NCBI RefSeq assembly: GCF_002327105.1 | Contig: NZ_CP023406.1 | Location: forward strand, 2,232,001 to 2,296,000 | Source: Luteimonas chenhongjianii | Lineage (GTDB): Bacteria; Pseudomonadota; Gammaproteobacteria; Xanthomonadales; Xanthomonadaceae | Direction: 5' to 3' | Length of the DNA stretch: 64,000 bases | Part shown: positions 1-13,316 of the stretch, piece after piece | How positions within the stretch are numbered: position 1 is the first letter of the stretch | How the letters are laid out: the number at the start of each line of letters is the position of its first letter | The notes under the pieces: generated by a model | The model's database searches: none | Told to the model about the DNA's origin: nothing | What the model saw: only the letters and a program-made list of their open reading frames with translations | Made by a program: the position numbers and the translations under genes

Positions 1-1973
<1,973 letters not shown>

Positions 1974-2019
1974 GTGGCTTCCTGGGAAAAGCGTGGAATG
2001 TGGAAAGTGCGATCGGGGT

Positions 2020-4866
2020 TTATTCGGCCGCGACCTTGCCGGCCAGATCGTTGACCAGTGCATCCGCGATCAGCTGCTGCTGCTCGGCGACGTGATCGTT
2101 GAAATGGCCGACGGCAGGCGACGGCGAGCGGGCACGGCCAGCGTAGTGCAACGACTGTGTCGCGCCGCTGCACGCCTCGAGGTGGTGCTTGATCTGATAC
2201 CACGCGCCCTGGTTCTGCGGCTCTTCCTGGCACCAGACCACCTCGGTGGCCTCGGGGAAACGCGCGAGTTCGGCGCTGAGCTGCTGGCGCGGGAACGGAT
2301 AGAGCTGCTCCACGCGGACCAGCGCAACGGAATCGAGTTCCCGCTTGCGGGCTTCTTCCAGCAGGTCGTAGTAGACCTTGCCCGAGCACAAGACAACGCG
2401 CTTGACACGCTTCGGGTCGGCGTCCCGGTCGCCGATCAGGTGCTGGAACTCGCCATTGGCCAGCTCTTCGAGCGTCGAGACCGCTAGCTTGTGGCGCAGC
2501 AGCGACTTCGGCGTCATCACCACCAGCGGCTTGCGGGTGGTCATGCACAGCTGGCGGCGGATCATGTGGAAAGCCTGCGCCGGGGTCGTCGGCACGCAGA
2601 CCATCATGTTGTCGAGCGCGCACAGCTGCAGGAAACGCTCAAGGCGCGCCGAACTGTGCTCGGGGCCCTGGCCCTCGTAGCCGTGCGGCAGGAACAGTGC
2701 CAGTCCGCACAGACGCTGCCACTTGGCTTCGCCGGAGGACAGGAACTGGTCGATGACGACTTGGGCGCCGTTGGCGAAGTCGCCGAACTGCGCTTCCCAG
2801 ATGCACAGCGTGCCCGGTTCGGAAGACGCGTAACCGTATTCGAAGGCCATCACCGCTTCTTCGCTGAGCAGCGAATCGATGATCGTCGCGTCTTCCGGAT
2901 TCTTGACCAGCTCGCGCAGTGGCATGTAGTTCTGACCGGTCTTCTGGTCGTGCAGCACCGCGTGGCGATGGAAGAACGTGCCGCGGCCCGAGTCCTGTCC
3001 GACCAGGCGCAGCCGGTGGCCGGCGTCGAGCAGGGTGGCGTAGGCGAGGTTCTCGGCAAAGCCCCAGTCACCAGCCACTTCGCCGGCCGCCATCTTGCGG
3101 CGGTCCTCGTAGATCTTGGCGACACGCGCCTGCAGCGAGATCGACTCGGGGATCGTGGTGATCTGCTTGGCCAGTGCCTTGAGCTTGTCCACCGACACCG
3201 TGGTGTCGAGGGTGTCGCTGAGGCGGCCGGCCAGATAGGGATCCCAATCGATCGTCAGGTCGTAGTCGCTCGGCTTGGCATCAGCCAGTTCGACCGTGAC
3301 TTCACCCGCGTCGAGCTTGTTGCGGTAGCTGTCGACGATCTGCTTGGCCTCGTCCTCGGTCACCACGCCTTCGGCCACCAGCTGCGCGGTGTAGAGCTCG
3401 CGCGGGGTCTTGTGCTTGCGGATCACCTGGTACATCAGCGGCTGCGTCGCCGCCGGCTCGTCGGCTTCGTTGTGACCATGACGGCGATAGCAGACGAGGT
3501 CGATGACGACGTCCTTGCCGAACTGCTGGCGGAAGTCGTATGCGAGTTCGGCGCAGAACACCACCGCTTCCGGATCGTCCGCGTTCACGTGCAGGATCGG
3601 CGCGCCGACCATCTTGGCCACGTCGGTGCAGTACAGCGTGGAACGCGAGTCCTGCAGGTTGCTGGTGGTGAAGCCGACCTGGTTGTTGATGACCACATGG
3701 ACGGTGCCGCCAACCGCGAAACCGCGGGCCTGCGACATCTGGAACAGCTCCATGTTGACGCCCTGGCCGGCGAACGCGGCGTCGCCGTGCAGCAGCACGG
3801 GCACCACCACCTTGCGCGCGGTGTCCCTGCGACGGTGCTGGCGCGAACGCACGCTGCCCGCGACCACCGGGTTGACGATCTCCAGATGCGACGGGTTGAA
3901 CGCCAGCGCCAGGTGCACCGCGCCGCCGGGCGTCGCCAGATCGGCCGAGAAGCCCATGTGGTACTTCACGTCGCCAGTGTGGGCACGGTCGTCATCGTGA
4001 TGATCGAACTTGCCTTCGAACTCGTCGAAGAGCTTGCGCGGGTTCTTGCCGAGCGTATTGACCAGCACATTGAGGCGGCCACGGTGGGCCATGCCGACGA
4101 CGATGTCCTTGACGCCTTCCTTGCCGGCGCGCTGGATCACGCTGTCGAGCAGGGGGATCAGCGCGTCGCCGCCTTCGAGCGAGAAGCGCTTCTGGCCGAC
4201 GTACTTGGTGTGCAGATAGCGCTCGAGGCCTTCGGCGGCGGTCAGCCGCTCGAGGATGCGCTTCTTCTCCGCTGCGCTGCGCGCGAAACGGCCGCCCGCC
4301 TTCTCCAGGCGCTGGTAGAGCCAGCTGCGCTGTTCGAAGTCGGGGATGTGCATGAACTCCGCGCCGATCTGGCTGGAGTAGGTGGTCTTGAGCAGCGCGA
4401 GCAGGTCGCGCAGCTTCATCCGCGGCTGGCCGGCCACGCCCCCGGTGCTGAACTCGTCGTCGAGATCGGCTTCGGTGAGCTGATGGAAGGGCAGGCCGAG
4501 ATCCGGCGGGTTGAGGGGCGGCGAGAGATCCAGCGGATCCAGCCGCGCGCCGAGATGGCCGCGCGAGCGGTAGGCCGTGATCAGGCGACCGACATGGCGC
4601 TCGCGCTCGTCACCACCGCCGGCCTGGGCCGACTGGGCAACCACGACACCGCGCGCCGCGTCGCGACCCGCCTGTGCAACCGCCGATACCACCGCCGAGT
4701 GCGGCACATCGCCGGCCTCTCGGCCCTTGAACGAGTCGAACCATCGTTTCCAGTCCGTCCCGACGCTGTCGGGATCGACAAGATACTGCTCGTACAGATC
4801 TTCGATAAAGGCGGCATTGGCGCCGAACTGGGAGGACTGCGCAAACTGCTTCAGGAGACTGTCCAC
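2020..4866 (-). CDS. sucA: 2-oxoglutarate dehydrogenase E1 component
   Basis: Thiamine-diphosphate decarboxylase subunit of the 2-oxoglutarate dehydrogenase complex, about 948 residues, close to the usual 930-945. The GTG start giving [13 protein letters not shown] matches the conserved N-terminus of this family; the frame stays open upstream but carries no family sequence. Recognisable segments are [13 protein letters not shown] near the N-terminus, [32 protein letters not shown] (ThDP/Mg region) and [14 protein letters not shown]. It is the first gene of the sucA-sucB-lpdA operon. A TATACT hexamer at 4961-4966 on the minus strand could be its -10 box, but no good -35 box is paired with it. 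Confidence 0.97.
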   Translation of the reverse strand: MDSLLKQFAQSSQFGANAAFIEDLYEQYLVDPDSVGTDWKRWFDSFKGREAGDVPHSAVVSAVAQAGRDAARGVVVAQSAQAGGGDERERHVGRLITAYRSRGHLGARLDPLDLSPPLNPPDLGLPFHQLTEADLDDEFSTGGVAGQPRMKLRDLLALLKTTYSSQIGAEFMHIPDFEQRSWLYQRLEKAGGRFARSAAEKKRILERLTAAEGLERYLHTKYVGQKRFSLEGGDALIPLLDSVIQRAGKEGVKDIVVGMAHRGRLNVLVNTLGKNPRKLFDEFEGKFDHHDDDRAHTGDVKYHMGFSADLATPGGAVHLALAFNPSHLEIVNPVVAGSVRSRQHRRRDTARKVVVPVLLHGDAAFAGQGVNMELFQMSQARGFAVGGTVHVVINNQVGFTTSNLQDSRSTLYCTDVAKMVGAPILHVNADDPEAVVFCAELAYDFRQQFGKDVVIDLVCYRRHGHNEADEPAATQPLMYQVIRKHKTPRELYTAQLVAEGVVTEDEAKQIVDSYRNKLDAGEVTVELADAKPSDYDLTIDWDPYLAGRLSDTLDTTVSVDKLKALAKQITTIPESISLQARVAKIYEDRRKMAAGEVAGDWGFAENLAYATLLDAGHRLRLVGQDSGRGTFFHRHAVLHDQKTGQNYMPLRELVKNPEDATIIDSLLSEEAVMAFEYGYASSEPGTLCIWEAQFGDFANGAQVVIDQFLSSGEAKWQRLCGLALFLPHGYEGQGPEHSSARLERFLQLCALDNMMVCVPTTPAQAFHMIRRQLCMTTRKPLVVMTPKSLLRHKLAVSTLEELANGEFQHLIGDRDADPKRVKRVVLCSGKVYYDLLEEARKRELDSVALVRVEQLYPFPRQQLSAELARFPEATEVVWCQEEPQNQGAWYQIKHHLEACSGATQSLHYAGRARSPSPAVGHFNDHVAEQQQLIADALVNDLAGKVAAE

Positions 4867-5064
4867 GTCGGGTGATTCGGGCTCGTCGAGAAGGGAAGTG
4901 GGCCAGAGCCGGCACGATGACCGGAAAAACAGGCGGATCTGGCGCGAAATGACGCCCGACAGTATACGCGCGTCGTTCACCCCGGTGCATCATCGATCCG
5001 GGGTCCACCGCTGCCGACACGGTGCAGTCGGAAGCGCAGCGAAGGACGCCAAACGGCGTCGGGC

Positions 5065-5976
5065 TCAGATCCCGAGAGCCCGGAACTCGCTACACGCGCG
5101 TGAACGTTCCCATACCGGCGCGAACTGCTGGGCCAGCTGCCGGGCACGGCCCGACAGGTCGGTCGCCGCCTCGCCATCGATGCGGTTGCCCAAGGTGCGT
5201 ACGTGAAAACCCCCGGCGTCGTTGACCAGGAACGCACCGGCGAATTCGCGGTCCACCGGATCCACCGCGGCGCGCAGCTCGAAGACGCTGGGCAGCCGCT
5301 GCGCGAGCGCAAGGAGCGGCGTGCCGCGCCGCTGCACGGTTGCCGGATCCTGCAGCAGGATCCGGACGCTGGCGCCGCGCGCGGATGTCGAGAATCCGCG
5401 CAGCGCCGCGAGCACATCGGGATGATCGAACAGGCCGGGATCGAGATCGCGAGTGCGCAGCCACAATCTGCGGCGCGCGGACGCGATCAGGGTCACTGTC
5501 GTGTCCACAGCGGCTTCCATGTCGTCGACCGCGAAGGCGGACCCGGCATGTCGGCGCATGGTGCGATGGAGGATGCCGGCTTCCTCGAAGCGCGGACCTT
5601 CGGCGACGAAGCCGGCCCGCGCATACAACTGCATCGCCTGCAGTTGCGCGTGCAGGTAGGTCGTCGCCAGACCGGCATCGCGCGCGGCGTCGAGCAGCGC
5701 ACGCAGCATGGCCTCGCCGATGCCACGCCCGCGCCGGTCGGCACGCACCGCCAGGCGGCCGATGCGCCCGTCCGGGGCGATGCGGCCCGTGGCCACCGCG
5801 TCTCCCTCGGCGTCGACTGCCAGCACATGCCGGCTCAGCGCATCGAAAGCATCGCGCTCGAGCTCGGCGGGCACGCCCTGTTCCTCGACGAAGACGCACG
5901 TGCGCAGCGCGTACGCGGCCGCCAGATCCTGGGCATCGGCCACGAGGCGCACTGCGAACGGCGCGGATGCGCTCAC
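5065..5976 (-). CDS. GNAT acetyltransferase with C-terminal PLD-like (DUF7931-type) domain
   Basis: Two-part protein of 303 residues. The N-terminal half is a GNAT acyltransferase fold with the acetyl-CoA loop RADRRGRGIGEAML and the late motif LYARAGFVAEG; the segment TCVFVEEQGVPAE resembles the ElaA/YjcF branch. The C-terminal half (about 155-303) resembles a phospholipase-D-like domain of the DUF7931 type, without an obvious HKD motif. The GTG start overlaps the roxA stop as GTGA, so translation is probably coupled. The substrate is unknown. Starts further upstream are rejected because that sequence is the antisense frame of roxA. Confidence 0.85.
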   Translation of the reverse strand: MSASAPFAVRLVADAQDLAAAYALRTCVFVEEQGVPAELERDAFDALSRHVLAVDAEGDAVATGRIAPDGRIGRLAVRADRRGRGIGEAMLRALLDAARDAGLATTYLHAQLQAMQLYARAGFVAEGPRFEEAGILHRTMRRHAGSAFAVDDMEAAVDTTVTLIASARRRLWLRTRDLDPGLFDHPDVLAALRGFSTSARGASVRILLQDPATVQRRGTPLLALAQRLPSVFELRAAVDPVDREFAGAFLVNDAGGFHVRTLGNRIDGEAATDLSGRARQLAQQFAPVWERSRACSEFRALGI

Positions 5977-7193
5977 CCGGCGTCGCTCTCCAGCACGGTG
6001 TAATGGCCCTGCGCCAGCAGTTCGAGCACGGCTTCGCGACCGGCATCCGACAGCGCCGCATAGCTGCGACCGTCGAGCTGCGCTTGCGCGGCGAGAAGGC
6101 GCGCGTCGCGTACCGGCATCGGCCAGGCCGTGCCGGAGACGTACAGGCGGGCGCCGCCCTTCGCGCGGCGCCACGCCACGCGGCTGAAGGGGTTGCGCAG
6201 CAGCGTGGCCTGGCCCTGCGACAGCAGCCACTCGAGTTCGATGCGCGGCGGCGGCATCTCCCCGGAGACGACCTGCTGCGCATTGCGGTAACCGGTGATG
6301 AAGCTGCCGAACCAGTCGCCGAGGCGGTCGGGGTCCTTCATGCGCATGACGTTCAGCGCTTCCACCACGCGCACCATCGCCGCGCCATCGATCTCGTTTG
6401 GATCGGCCGGCGGAACAAGTGCCTCGTCGTGATAGCGCATCGATTCGTCGGCCTCCGCGGCCAGCGTATCGATGTAGTCGCCCATCAGTTCAGCGACCGA
6501 CGGCGCGCGCATGCCCACCGAGAATGTCAGGCACGGATCCTCGGCCACGCCGTGGTGCGGCACCATCGGCGGCAGGTACAGCATGTCGCCGGGGCCGAGC
6601 ACCCACTCGTGTGTCGGAGTGAAGCTGCGCAGGAGCTTGAGCTCGACATCGTCGCGGAAGTCCTGCGGCGGCAGGCCATGGCCCATCGCTTCGCCGGCGT
6701 CGATCTGCCAGCGGCGATGGCCCTGGCCCTGCAGCAGGAACACGTCGTACTGGTCGACGTGCGCGCCGACCGAGCCTCCGGTCGCGGCGAAGCTGACCAT
6801 GATGTCGTCGATGCGCCAGCGCGGCAGGAAGCTGAAATGCGGCAGCAGCGCCGCGACGTCGGCGTCCCATTTGTCGACGTCCTGCACCAGCAGGGTCCAG
6901 TCGCGGTCGCCGAGACCCGGAAACACGGCCTCGTCGAACGGGCCCGTCTCGACCTGCCAGCTGTCGCGTTCACGGTCATGGCGGATCAGCCGGGACAGCG
7001 CGAATTCCTCGCAGGCGAGGCCGGCGAGATCCTCGGGTTGCAGCGGGCTGCCGAGATCCGGAAACGCGTTGCGGATCAACAGCGGGCGCTTTTGCCAGTA
7101 ATCGCGCAGGAAGCGCTCGGCGGGCATGCCCAGGGGGCCGCCGTCGGCAGACTGGCGGGCGTCGATTTCGAAGGGGAGGGGGGCTCGGCTCAT
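5973..7193 (-). CDS. roxA: Ribosomal protein uL16 arginine hydroxylase (cupin/JmjC-type)
   Basis: 406-residue Fe(II)/2-oxoglutarate oxygenase of the YcfD/RoxA family, which hydroxylates an arginine of ribosomal protein L16. The JmjC-like cupin core holds the iron-binding HxD as H145 and D147 in GAHVDQYDVF. Family landmarks include YWQKRPLLIRNAFP near the N-terminus and PHFSFLPRWRIDDIM before the iron motif; a winged-helix-like C-terminal region follows. It starts at MSRAPLPF after a purine-rich stretch and is the upstream partner of the acetyltransferase that overlaps its stop codon. Confidence 0.9.
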   Translation of the reverse strand: MSRAPLPFEIDARQSADGGPLGMPAERFLRDYWQKRPLLIRNAFPDLGSPLQPEDLAGLACEEFALSRLIRHDRERDSWQVETGPFDEAVFPGLGDRDWTLLVQDVDKWDADVAALLPHFSFLPRWRIDDIMVSFAATGGSVGAHVDQYDVFLLQGQGHRRWQIDAGEAMGHGLPPQDFRDDVELKLLRSFTPTHEWVLGPGDMLYLPPMVPHHGVAEDPCLTFSVGMRAPSVAELMGDYIDTLAAEADESMRYHDEALVPPADPNEIDGAAMVRVVEALNVMRMKDPDRLGDWFGSFITGYRNAQQVVSGEMPPPRIELEWLLSQGQATLLRNPFSRVAWRRAKGGARLYVSGTAWPMPVRDARLLAAQAQLDGRSYAALSDAGREAVLELLAQGHYTVLESDAG

Positions 7194-7347
7194 GGGCGGG
7201 AGCCTACGCGAAAACATGGGCGGGCTCGACGGGCGGAGGCGGCGTGGGCAGGGTCCCGGCATCGCGTTAGCCGCGCCCGGCGTTCTGAAAGGGGCGGTGC
7301 CGCGACCGCGCTGCGCGCGGGACCCGCCCCCCGGGCCGCGGGCCGGT

Positions 7348-7788
7348 TCAGGGGCCCGTCTGGCCGGCGGCGGTCGCACCGGCGCCGGTGGCGGTGGCGA
7401 TGGCGTCGTAGCCTCGATCGCCGAACTCCAGCAGGCACCACCCATGCCCGAACGGATCAGCCAGCTGGACGATCCGTCCGAAGGACTCGTCACCCACCTC
7501 GCCTTCGCGCGCGAATCGCGCACGCTCGGCGCGCGCCAGTGCGGTATCGAGATCGGCGACCACGACGTCCAGATGCACCGGGCACCAGTGGCGGGAGTAA
7601 TCGCGCGGTGCGTTGCCGGCGCCGATGCTGCCGGCAGGCTTGTGCAGCAGGTACAGCCTTGCCGGCAGGCCGCACAGTTCGGTGGCGGCAGTGCCGAAAC
7701 GACGGCCGACGCTCAGGCCGAAGGCGTGTGTATACAGCGCCTCGGCACGCGCGAGATCCGGGACGTCGAGATTGACGAGCAGATCCAT
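7348..7788 (-). CDS. VOC (glyoxalase/bleomycin-resistance) family protein
   Basis: 146-residue small metalloenzyme-like protein of the vicinal oxygen chelate superfamily. It begins with the typical first beta strand of the module (LLVNLDVPDLARAEALYTHAFGL) and carries HLDVVVADLDTALARAE in the middle and ADPFGHGWCLLEFG near the C-terminus. Metal ligands are plausible at His (HLDV) and Glu (LLEFG). The last 17 residues are Gly/Ala-rich and disordered. It sits alone between purB and roxA on the same strand. The substrate is unknown: it may be a glyoxalase-like enzyme, an isomerase or a binding protein. Confidence 0.8.
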   Translation of the reverse strand: MDLLVNLDVPDLARAEALYTHAFGLSVGRRFGTAATELCGLPARLYLLHKPAGSIGAGNAPRDYSRHWCPVHLDVVVADLDTALARAERARFAREGEVGDESFGRIVQLADPFGHGWCLLEFGDRGYDAIATATGAGATAAGQTGP

Positions 7789-7807
7789 CGCGCGCGCCCC
7801 TGGCGGG

Positions 7808-9364
<1,557 letters not shown>

Positions 9365-9423
9365 TCACCGCCGGCGGTCGCCGATACAGCCAAGCGCGAC
9401 CCCGTTTCCCTGGAGGTGAAGTG

Positions 9424-10839
9424 ATGAGCAAGACCATCAACCCGGGTGCATCGCGCACCGAGCACGACAGCATGGGCGAGCTGCAGGTGCCTGCCGCTGC
9501 CCTGTGGGGCGCGCAGACGCAGCGCGCCGTGCAGAATTTCCCGATTTCCGGCCGGCCGATGCCGCGCGGCTTCATTCGCGCACTGGGGCTGATCAAGGCG
9601 GCCGCGGCCGACGTCAATGCCGATCTGGGCCTGTTGCCGCCCAAGGTCGGCAAGGCCATTCGCGCCGCGGCGATGGAAGTCGCCGAGGGTACCCACGACG
9701 CACAGTTCCCCGTCGACATCTACCAGACCGGCTCGGGCACCTCGTCGAACATGAATGCCAACGAGGTCATCGCCATGCTCGCCTCGAACGCCTCGCGGCA
9801 GGTGCACCCCAACGACCACGTCAATCTCGGCCAGAGCTCCAACGACGTGGTGCCGACGGCGATCCGCGTATCGGCGCAGCTCGCGGTGATCGAGGACCTC
9901 CTGCCCGCGCTCAAGCATCTGCGCCGCACGATCGACAAGCGCGGCAAGGCGCTGGGCAAGGTGGTCAAGACCGGCCGCACCCACCTGATGGATGCGATGC
10001 CGCTCACTTTCGCCCAGGAGTTCGGCGCCTGGTCTTCGCAGATCGCCTCGGCGGAGGCGCGCCTGGGCGACACGCTCAAGCGCCTGCGCCGTCTGCCCAT
10101 CGGCGGCACCGCGATCGGCACCGGCATCAACGCCCATCCGCAGTTCGGCAAGAAGGTCTCGAAGACGCTGTCGACGCTGACGGGCGCACCATTCGAGTCG
10201 GCCGAGGACAAGTTCGAGGGCATCGCCACCCAGGACGACGCGGTGGAACTCTCCGGTCAGCTCAATGCGCTCGCCGTGGCACTGATCAAGATCGCCAACG
10301 ATCTGCGCTGGATGAATTCCGGCCCGCTGGGCGGTCTGGGCGAGATCGAACTGCCGGCGCTGCAACCGGGAAGTTCGATCATGCCGGGCAAGGTCAACCC
10401 GGTGATTCCCGAGGCCACGGTGATGGTCGCCGCACAGGTCATCGGCCACCACACCGCGATCACCGTCGCCGGGCAGACCGGCAACTTCCAGCTCAACGTC
10501 GCGCTGCCGCTGATCGCGGCCAACCTGCTCGAATCGATCGAGCTGCTGTCGAACGTCACCCGGCTGCTGGCCGACGGGGCAATCGCCGGCCTCAAGGTGC
10601 GCCGAGAGAATGTCGAGGCCGCGCTCGCCCGCAATCCGATCCTGGTCACTTCGCTCAACCCGATCATCGGCTACGAGAAGGCCGCCGCGATCGCCAAGCG
10701 CGCCTACAAGGAACAGCGGCCCGTACTCGATGTCGCCCGCGAGGACAGCGGCCTGTCGGACGCGGAACTCGAAAGCCTGCTCGATCCGACCGAACTGACA
10801 AAGGGCGGGATTTCCGCGGTCGCCAGCGGCGGCGGCTGA
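9424..10839 (+). CDS. fumC: Class II fumarate hydratase
   Basis: Iron-independent fumarase interconverting fumarate and malate in the TCA cycle; 471 residues, the usual size. It begins SRTEHDSMGELQVPAAALWGAQTQRA and carries TGSGTSSNMNANEVIA, the catalytic His region KTGRTHLMDAMPL and the superfamily signature GSSIMPGKVNPV. The ATG is preceded by GGAGG about 8 nt away. The gene is monocistronic, closed by a strong hairpin right after the stop. Confidence 0.97.
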   Translation: MSKTINPGASRTEHDSMGELQVPAAALWGAQTQRAVQNFPISGRPMPRGFIRALGLIKAAAADVNADLGLLPPKVGKAIRAAAMEVAEGTHDAQFPVDIYQTGSGTSSNMNANEVIAMLASNASRQVHPNDHVNLGQSSNDVVPTAIRVSAQLAVIEDLLPALKHLRRTIDKRGKALGKVVKTGRTHLMDAMPLTFAQEFGAWSSQIASAEARLGDTLKRLRRLPIGGTAIGTGINAHPQFGKKVSKTLSTLTGAPFESAEDKFEGIATQDDAVELSGQLNALAVALIKIANDLRWMNSGPLGGLGEIELPALQPGSSIMPGKVNPVIPEATVMVAAQVIGHHTAITVAGQTGNFQLNVALPLIAANLLESIELLSNVTRLLADGAIAGLKVRRENVEAALARNPILVTSLNPIIGYEKAAAIAKRAYKEQRPVLDVAREDSGLSDAELESLLDPTELTKGGISAVASGGG

Positions 10840-10852
10840 GCGCACAGCCAAG

Positions 10853-10876
10853 AAGACCGGCCATGGCCGGTCTTTG
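10853..10876 (+). terminator. Rho-independent terminator of fumC
   Basis: Perfect 10-bp stem (AAGACCGGCC, 2-nt loop, GGCCGGTCTT) starting 13 nt after the fumC stop. Downstream is TTTGCG, so the U-tract is short. Given its symmetry it could also act on the convergent transcript coming from the minus-strand DUF2884 gene. Confidence 0.75.
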
Positions 10877-10903
10877 CGCTCGCGGAGAGGCGGGCGGTCG
10901 GGC

Positions 10904-11629
10904 TCAGTTGGTCGCCGGCTCCGCCGCGGCATCCGCAGCCGCGTCGCCGCGATGGACGACCGTGTCCTTGCCGCACTCTTCGACGTCGTTCGCGTCCATC
11001 GTCGCGTAGGGCTGGAAGGCGGGCAGTGCGGCAGCCAGTGCCTGCTGCGAGGCGAGCAGCGTCGGCAGCCTGTCGCAGAGCCGGTCCGCTTCGGCTTCGA
11101 TCTTCGCGCCCTCCGCTTCCATGCGCTTCTCGAACTCCGCGGACTGGCCCGACAGCGCACTCGTGATCGCGCCCTTGGCGGCTTCGGTGCCAAGGCGCGC
11201 GCCCTGGATGCCGATCGTGATGCCGACATCGGCGATCGCGATGATGTTGGCGCGATGCGCCAGCAGCAGCTCGCGTTGCGCATCGTCGATCCGGACCGGC
11301 TTGCCGTCGACCAGGAAATCGCCAGCCGGGCTGATCTCGGCCTTCGGCAGGCCGGACGTGCGGGTGTCGTCCCCGCCGAGGCGGAATCCGTTGATGTTCA
11401 GTCCGCCGCGACCGCTGCCGCCGACGCTGATGTTTTTCTCCACCAGATCCTTGCGCGCCGTTTCCAGTGCGCGGCGGGTGGTGCGGGCGACGAAGCCTTC
11501 CTCGGCGGGCGCCGTGGTGGCGTCGCCGTTCGCGGGTGCGGGTGCTTCGTTACGGCCGCAGGCGGTCAGCGTGCCCGCGCAGGCGAGCAGCAGGGCCAGG
11601 GGGAGGGCGCGGGACGGCAAAGTCTTCAT
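10904..11629 (-). CDS. DUF2884 (YggN-type) lipoprotein
   Basis: 241 residues with a lipoprotein signal: basic start, hydrophobic stretch, lipobox-like LTACG around residues 21-25, so it is probably anchored in the envelope. The remainder resembles the DUF2884/YggN family: segments GLPKAEISPAGDFLVDGKPV and LLLAHRANIIAIADVGI, then a conserved C-terminal Cys (DRLCDRLP) and LPAFQPYATMDANDV. A paralogue lies at 12615-13277 with the same ordered blocks. The start is the ATG before MKTLPSRA; the longer open frame upstream is antisense to the next gene. Function unknown. Confidence 0.8.
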   Translation of the reverse strand: MKTLPSRALPLALLLACAGTLTACGRNEAPAPANGDATTAPAEEGFVARTTRRALETARKDLVEKNISVGGSGRGGLNINGFRLGGDDTRTSGLPKAEISPAGDFLVDGKPVRIDDAQRELLLAHRANIIAIADVGITIGIQGARLGTEAAKGAITSALSGQSAEFEKRMEAEGAKIEAEADRLCDRLPTLLASQQALAAALPAFQPYATMDANDVEECGKDTVVHRGDAAADAAAEPATN

Positions 11630-11654
11630 GGTCGGGTTCCGGATCTGGGGAAAT

Positions 11655-12509
11655 TCAACGCCTGCGGGGCACGCTGACGGTGCCGCGCACATCGCGGTGC
11701 GAGACATCACCACTTCCCTGCGAGGCGACCTCGAGGTTGCCGCCGATGCCGCGGGCATCGACATCACCCGAACCGATCGAACCGACATGCACATTGCCCT
11801 GCACGTCGCGCAGATCGATGTCGCCCGAGCCCAGGCTGCCGATGCGGACATCGCCGCCGGCGCCTTCGAGCCTGAAATCCCCCGAGCCGACGCTGCCGAC
11901 CTCGACCGCGCTGCGGATATTGCGGGCCTCGACATCGCCCGAGCCGATCGACAGCACCTTGAGTTCGCCGGCCTCCTCGACGGTGACATCGCCCGAACCG
12001 ACCTTCGCGGTTGCGCGGCCGCCGATGCGCCGCAGTTGCGCATCGCCCGAACCCACGTCGGCGCTCGCCGCCGCGACACCGTTCACCCAGGCGTCCCCGG
12101 ACCCGACGACGGCCAGCACCAGCACATTCGCGGGCACCTGGCCGGCGAGATCCATGTAGGCGTACTGGTTGCCCAGCCAGCCGGTCGGATTCGAGGTGCG
12201 GCGCAGCGTCACCGTCAGCGTCTCGCCCGAGCGCTGCTGTTCCAGCACCAGCGATGCCAGCATCGCCTCGCTCGACGCGCAGGCGCGTCCCCGGAGGTTG
12301 GCGTCCGGGCGTTCGGCGCCATCGACACGTAGCCGGCTGTTGCCGATCTCGAACCGCACCGTCCGCACGCCGTCGAGCTGCAGGGCCAGCTCGCGCGGCT
12401 GGCTGTGCCGGCACGGCGGCTTGTCCTGGGCCTGCGCCGCGAACGGCAATGCGAGCGATGCGGCGATGAGCGTGGCGAGCAACGGGCGAGCGGTAAAGGC
12501 ATGGGCCAT
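11655..12509 (-). CDS. Secreted DUF4097/GIN-type beta-helix protein with eight GSGD repeats
   Basis: 284 residues. A signal peptide ends near AAQAQ (about residue 28). The N-terminal part (30-130) contains two Cys residues and looks like a small beta domain. From about residue 135 onward there are eight GSGD motifs spaced roughly 16-22 residues apart, typical of the DUF4097/DUF2807 putative adhesin fold, a right-handed beta helix with one turn per repeat. It lies between two DUF2884 genes on the same strand, so the three may form one envelope-related transcription unit. Function unknown. Confidence 0.8.
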   Translation of the reverse strand: MAHAFTARPLLATLIAASLALPFAAQAQDKPPCRHSQPRELALQLDGVRTVRFEIGNSRLRVDGAERPDANLRGRACASSEAMLASLVLEQQRSGETLTVTLRRTSNPTGWLGNQYAYMDLAGQVPANVLVLAVVGSGDAWVNGVAAASADVGSGDAQLRRIGGRATAKVGSGDVTVEEAGELKVLSIGSGDVEARNIRSAVEVGSVGSGDFRLEGAGGDVRIGSLGSGDIDLRDVQGNVHVGSIGSGDVDARGIGGNLEVASQGSGDVSHRDVRGTVSVPRRR

Positions 12510-12614
12510 GAAGGGACTTCCTGCGAGGTTCCGGCCTGCGTCAGTGCAAAGCCGGGCGTGCGTCGTGGCTGACTTCTGAATCGAACGGGTTCGCGTGGGC
12601 CATGCCCACCGGGC

Positions 12615-13277
12615 TCAGCGCCCTGCGAACTCGCGGCGCACGTCCTTGCGACAGGTGTCGGCGTCCTGGGCTTCAAGACGCGCGTAAGGCTGGAAGGCCG
12701 GCAGGTCGCTGGCCAGTTGCTGCTGCGCCTCGCGCAGATCGGGCACGCGGTTGCAGATCAGCAGGACGGCCGGCTCGACCGTGTCGCGCACGCTGCGCTT
12801 GATGCGGCGTTCCAGACTGCCGGTCATCGCGCCGACCATCAGCGAGAACACGCCCCGGTCCACCGAATCCACCGCCGCCAGCGCGCTCACCTCGCCGATA
12901 TCGATGCCGGCCTTGGCGACCTCGATGACCAGGCCACGATAGGCCAGGAGTTGCTGGCGCTGCGCCGGATCGAGGGCGACCGCTTCGCCCTCGATCAGGA
13001 AATCCCCCTGCGGGGTGATCTCGGCCTTCGGCAGTTGCGCGGCCGCCTCGGTCTTCCGGCTGCCACGATCGCCGATATTCAGGCTGTTGCCGACGTCGAG
13101 GTTCCCGGTTTCGAGGTCCGAACGCGCCCTGGCGAGATCGATGCGGATTTCGCGCCGGGCGTCCTCCAGATCGCGGCGGATCTCCTCCCGGATGCCGCCG
13201 CTCCCGGGCGGCACCGACCAGGCGACCAACGGCAGACACGAGGCAAGCAGGAACGCGGTGACGGCTGCAGCTTTCAT
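12615..13277 (-). CDS. DUF2884 (YggN-type) secreted protein, paralogue
   Basis: 220 residues with an N-terminal signal peptide (MKAAAVTAFLLASCLPLVAW) that has no convincing lipobox, so it is probably periplasmic. It shares with the 10904-11629 protein the blocks LPKAEITPQGDFLIEGEAV, LLAYRGLVIEVAKAGIDIG and LPAFQPYARLEAQDADTC. A charged helical segment at about residues 28-60 (alternating Arg/Glu/Asp) may form a coiled coil. It lies 40 bp downstream of the ABC permease gene and may be read with that operon. Function unknown. Confidence 0.78.
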   Translation of the reverse strand: MKAAAVTAFLLASCLPLVAWSVPPGSGGIREEIRRDLEDARREIRIDLARARSDLETGNLDVGNSLNIGDRGSRKTEAAAQLPKAEITPQGDFLIEGEAVALDPAQRQQLLAYRGLVIEVAKAGIDIGEVSALAAVDSVDRGVFSLMVGAMTGSLERRIKRSVRDTVEPAVLLICNRVPDLREAQQQLASDLPAFQPYARLEAQDADTCRKDVRREFAGR

Positions 13278-13316
13278 CGGAGACTCCGGAGTGCGGTGGC
13301 AGGAGGGCCGGTGGGA

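Noticed and set aside
2491..4875. Long open frame antisense to sucA (794 codons)
   Set aside because: It lies wholly opposite a clear sucA with high GC at third positions; composition explains the open frame and no family motif is present.
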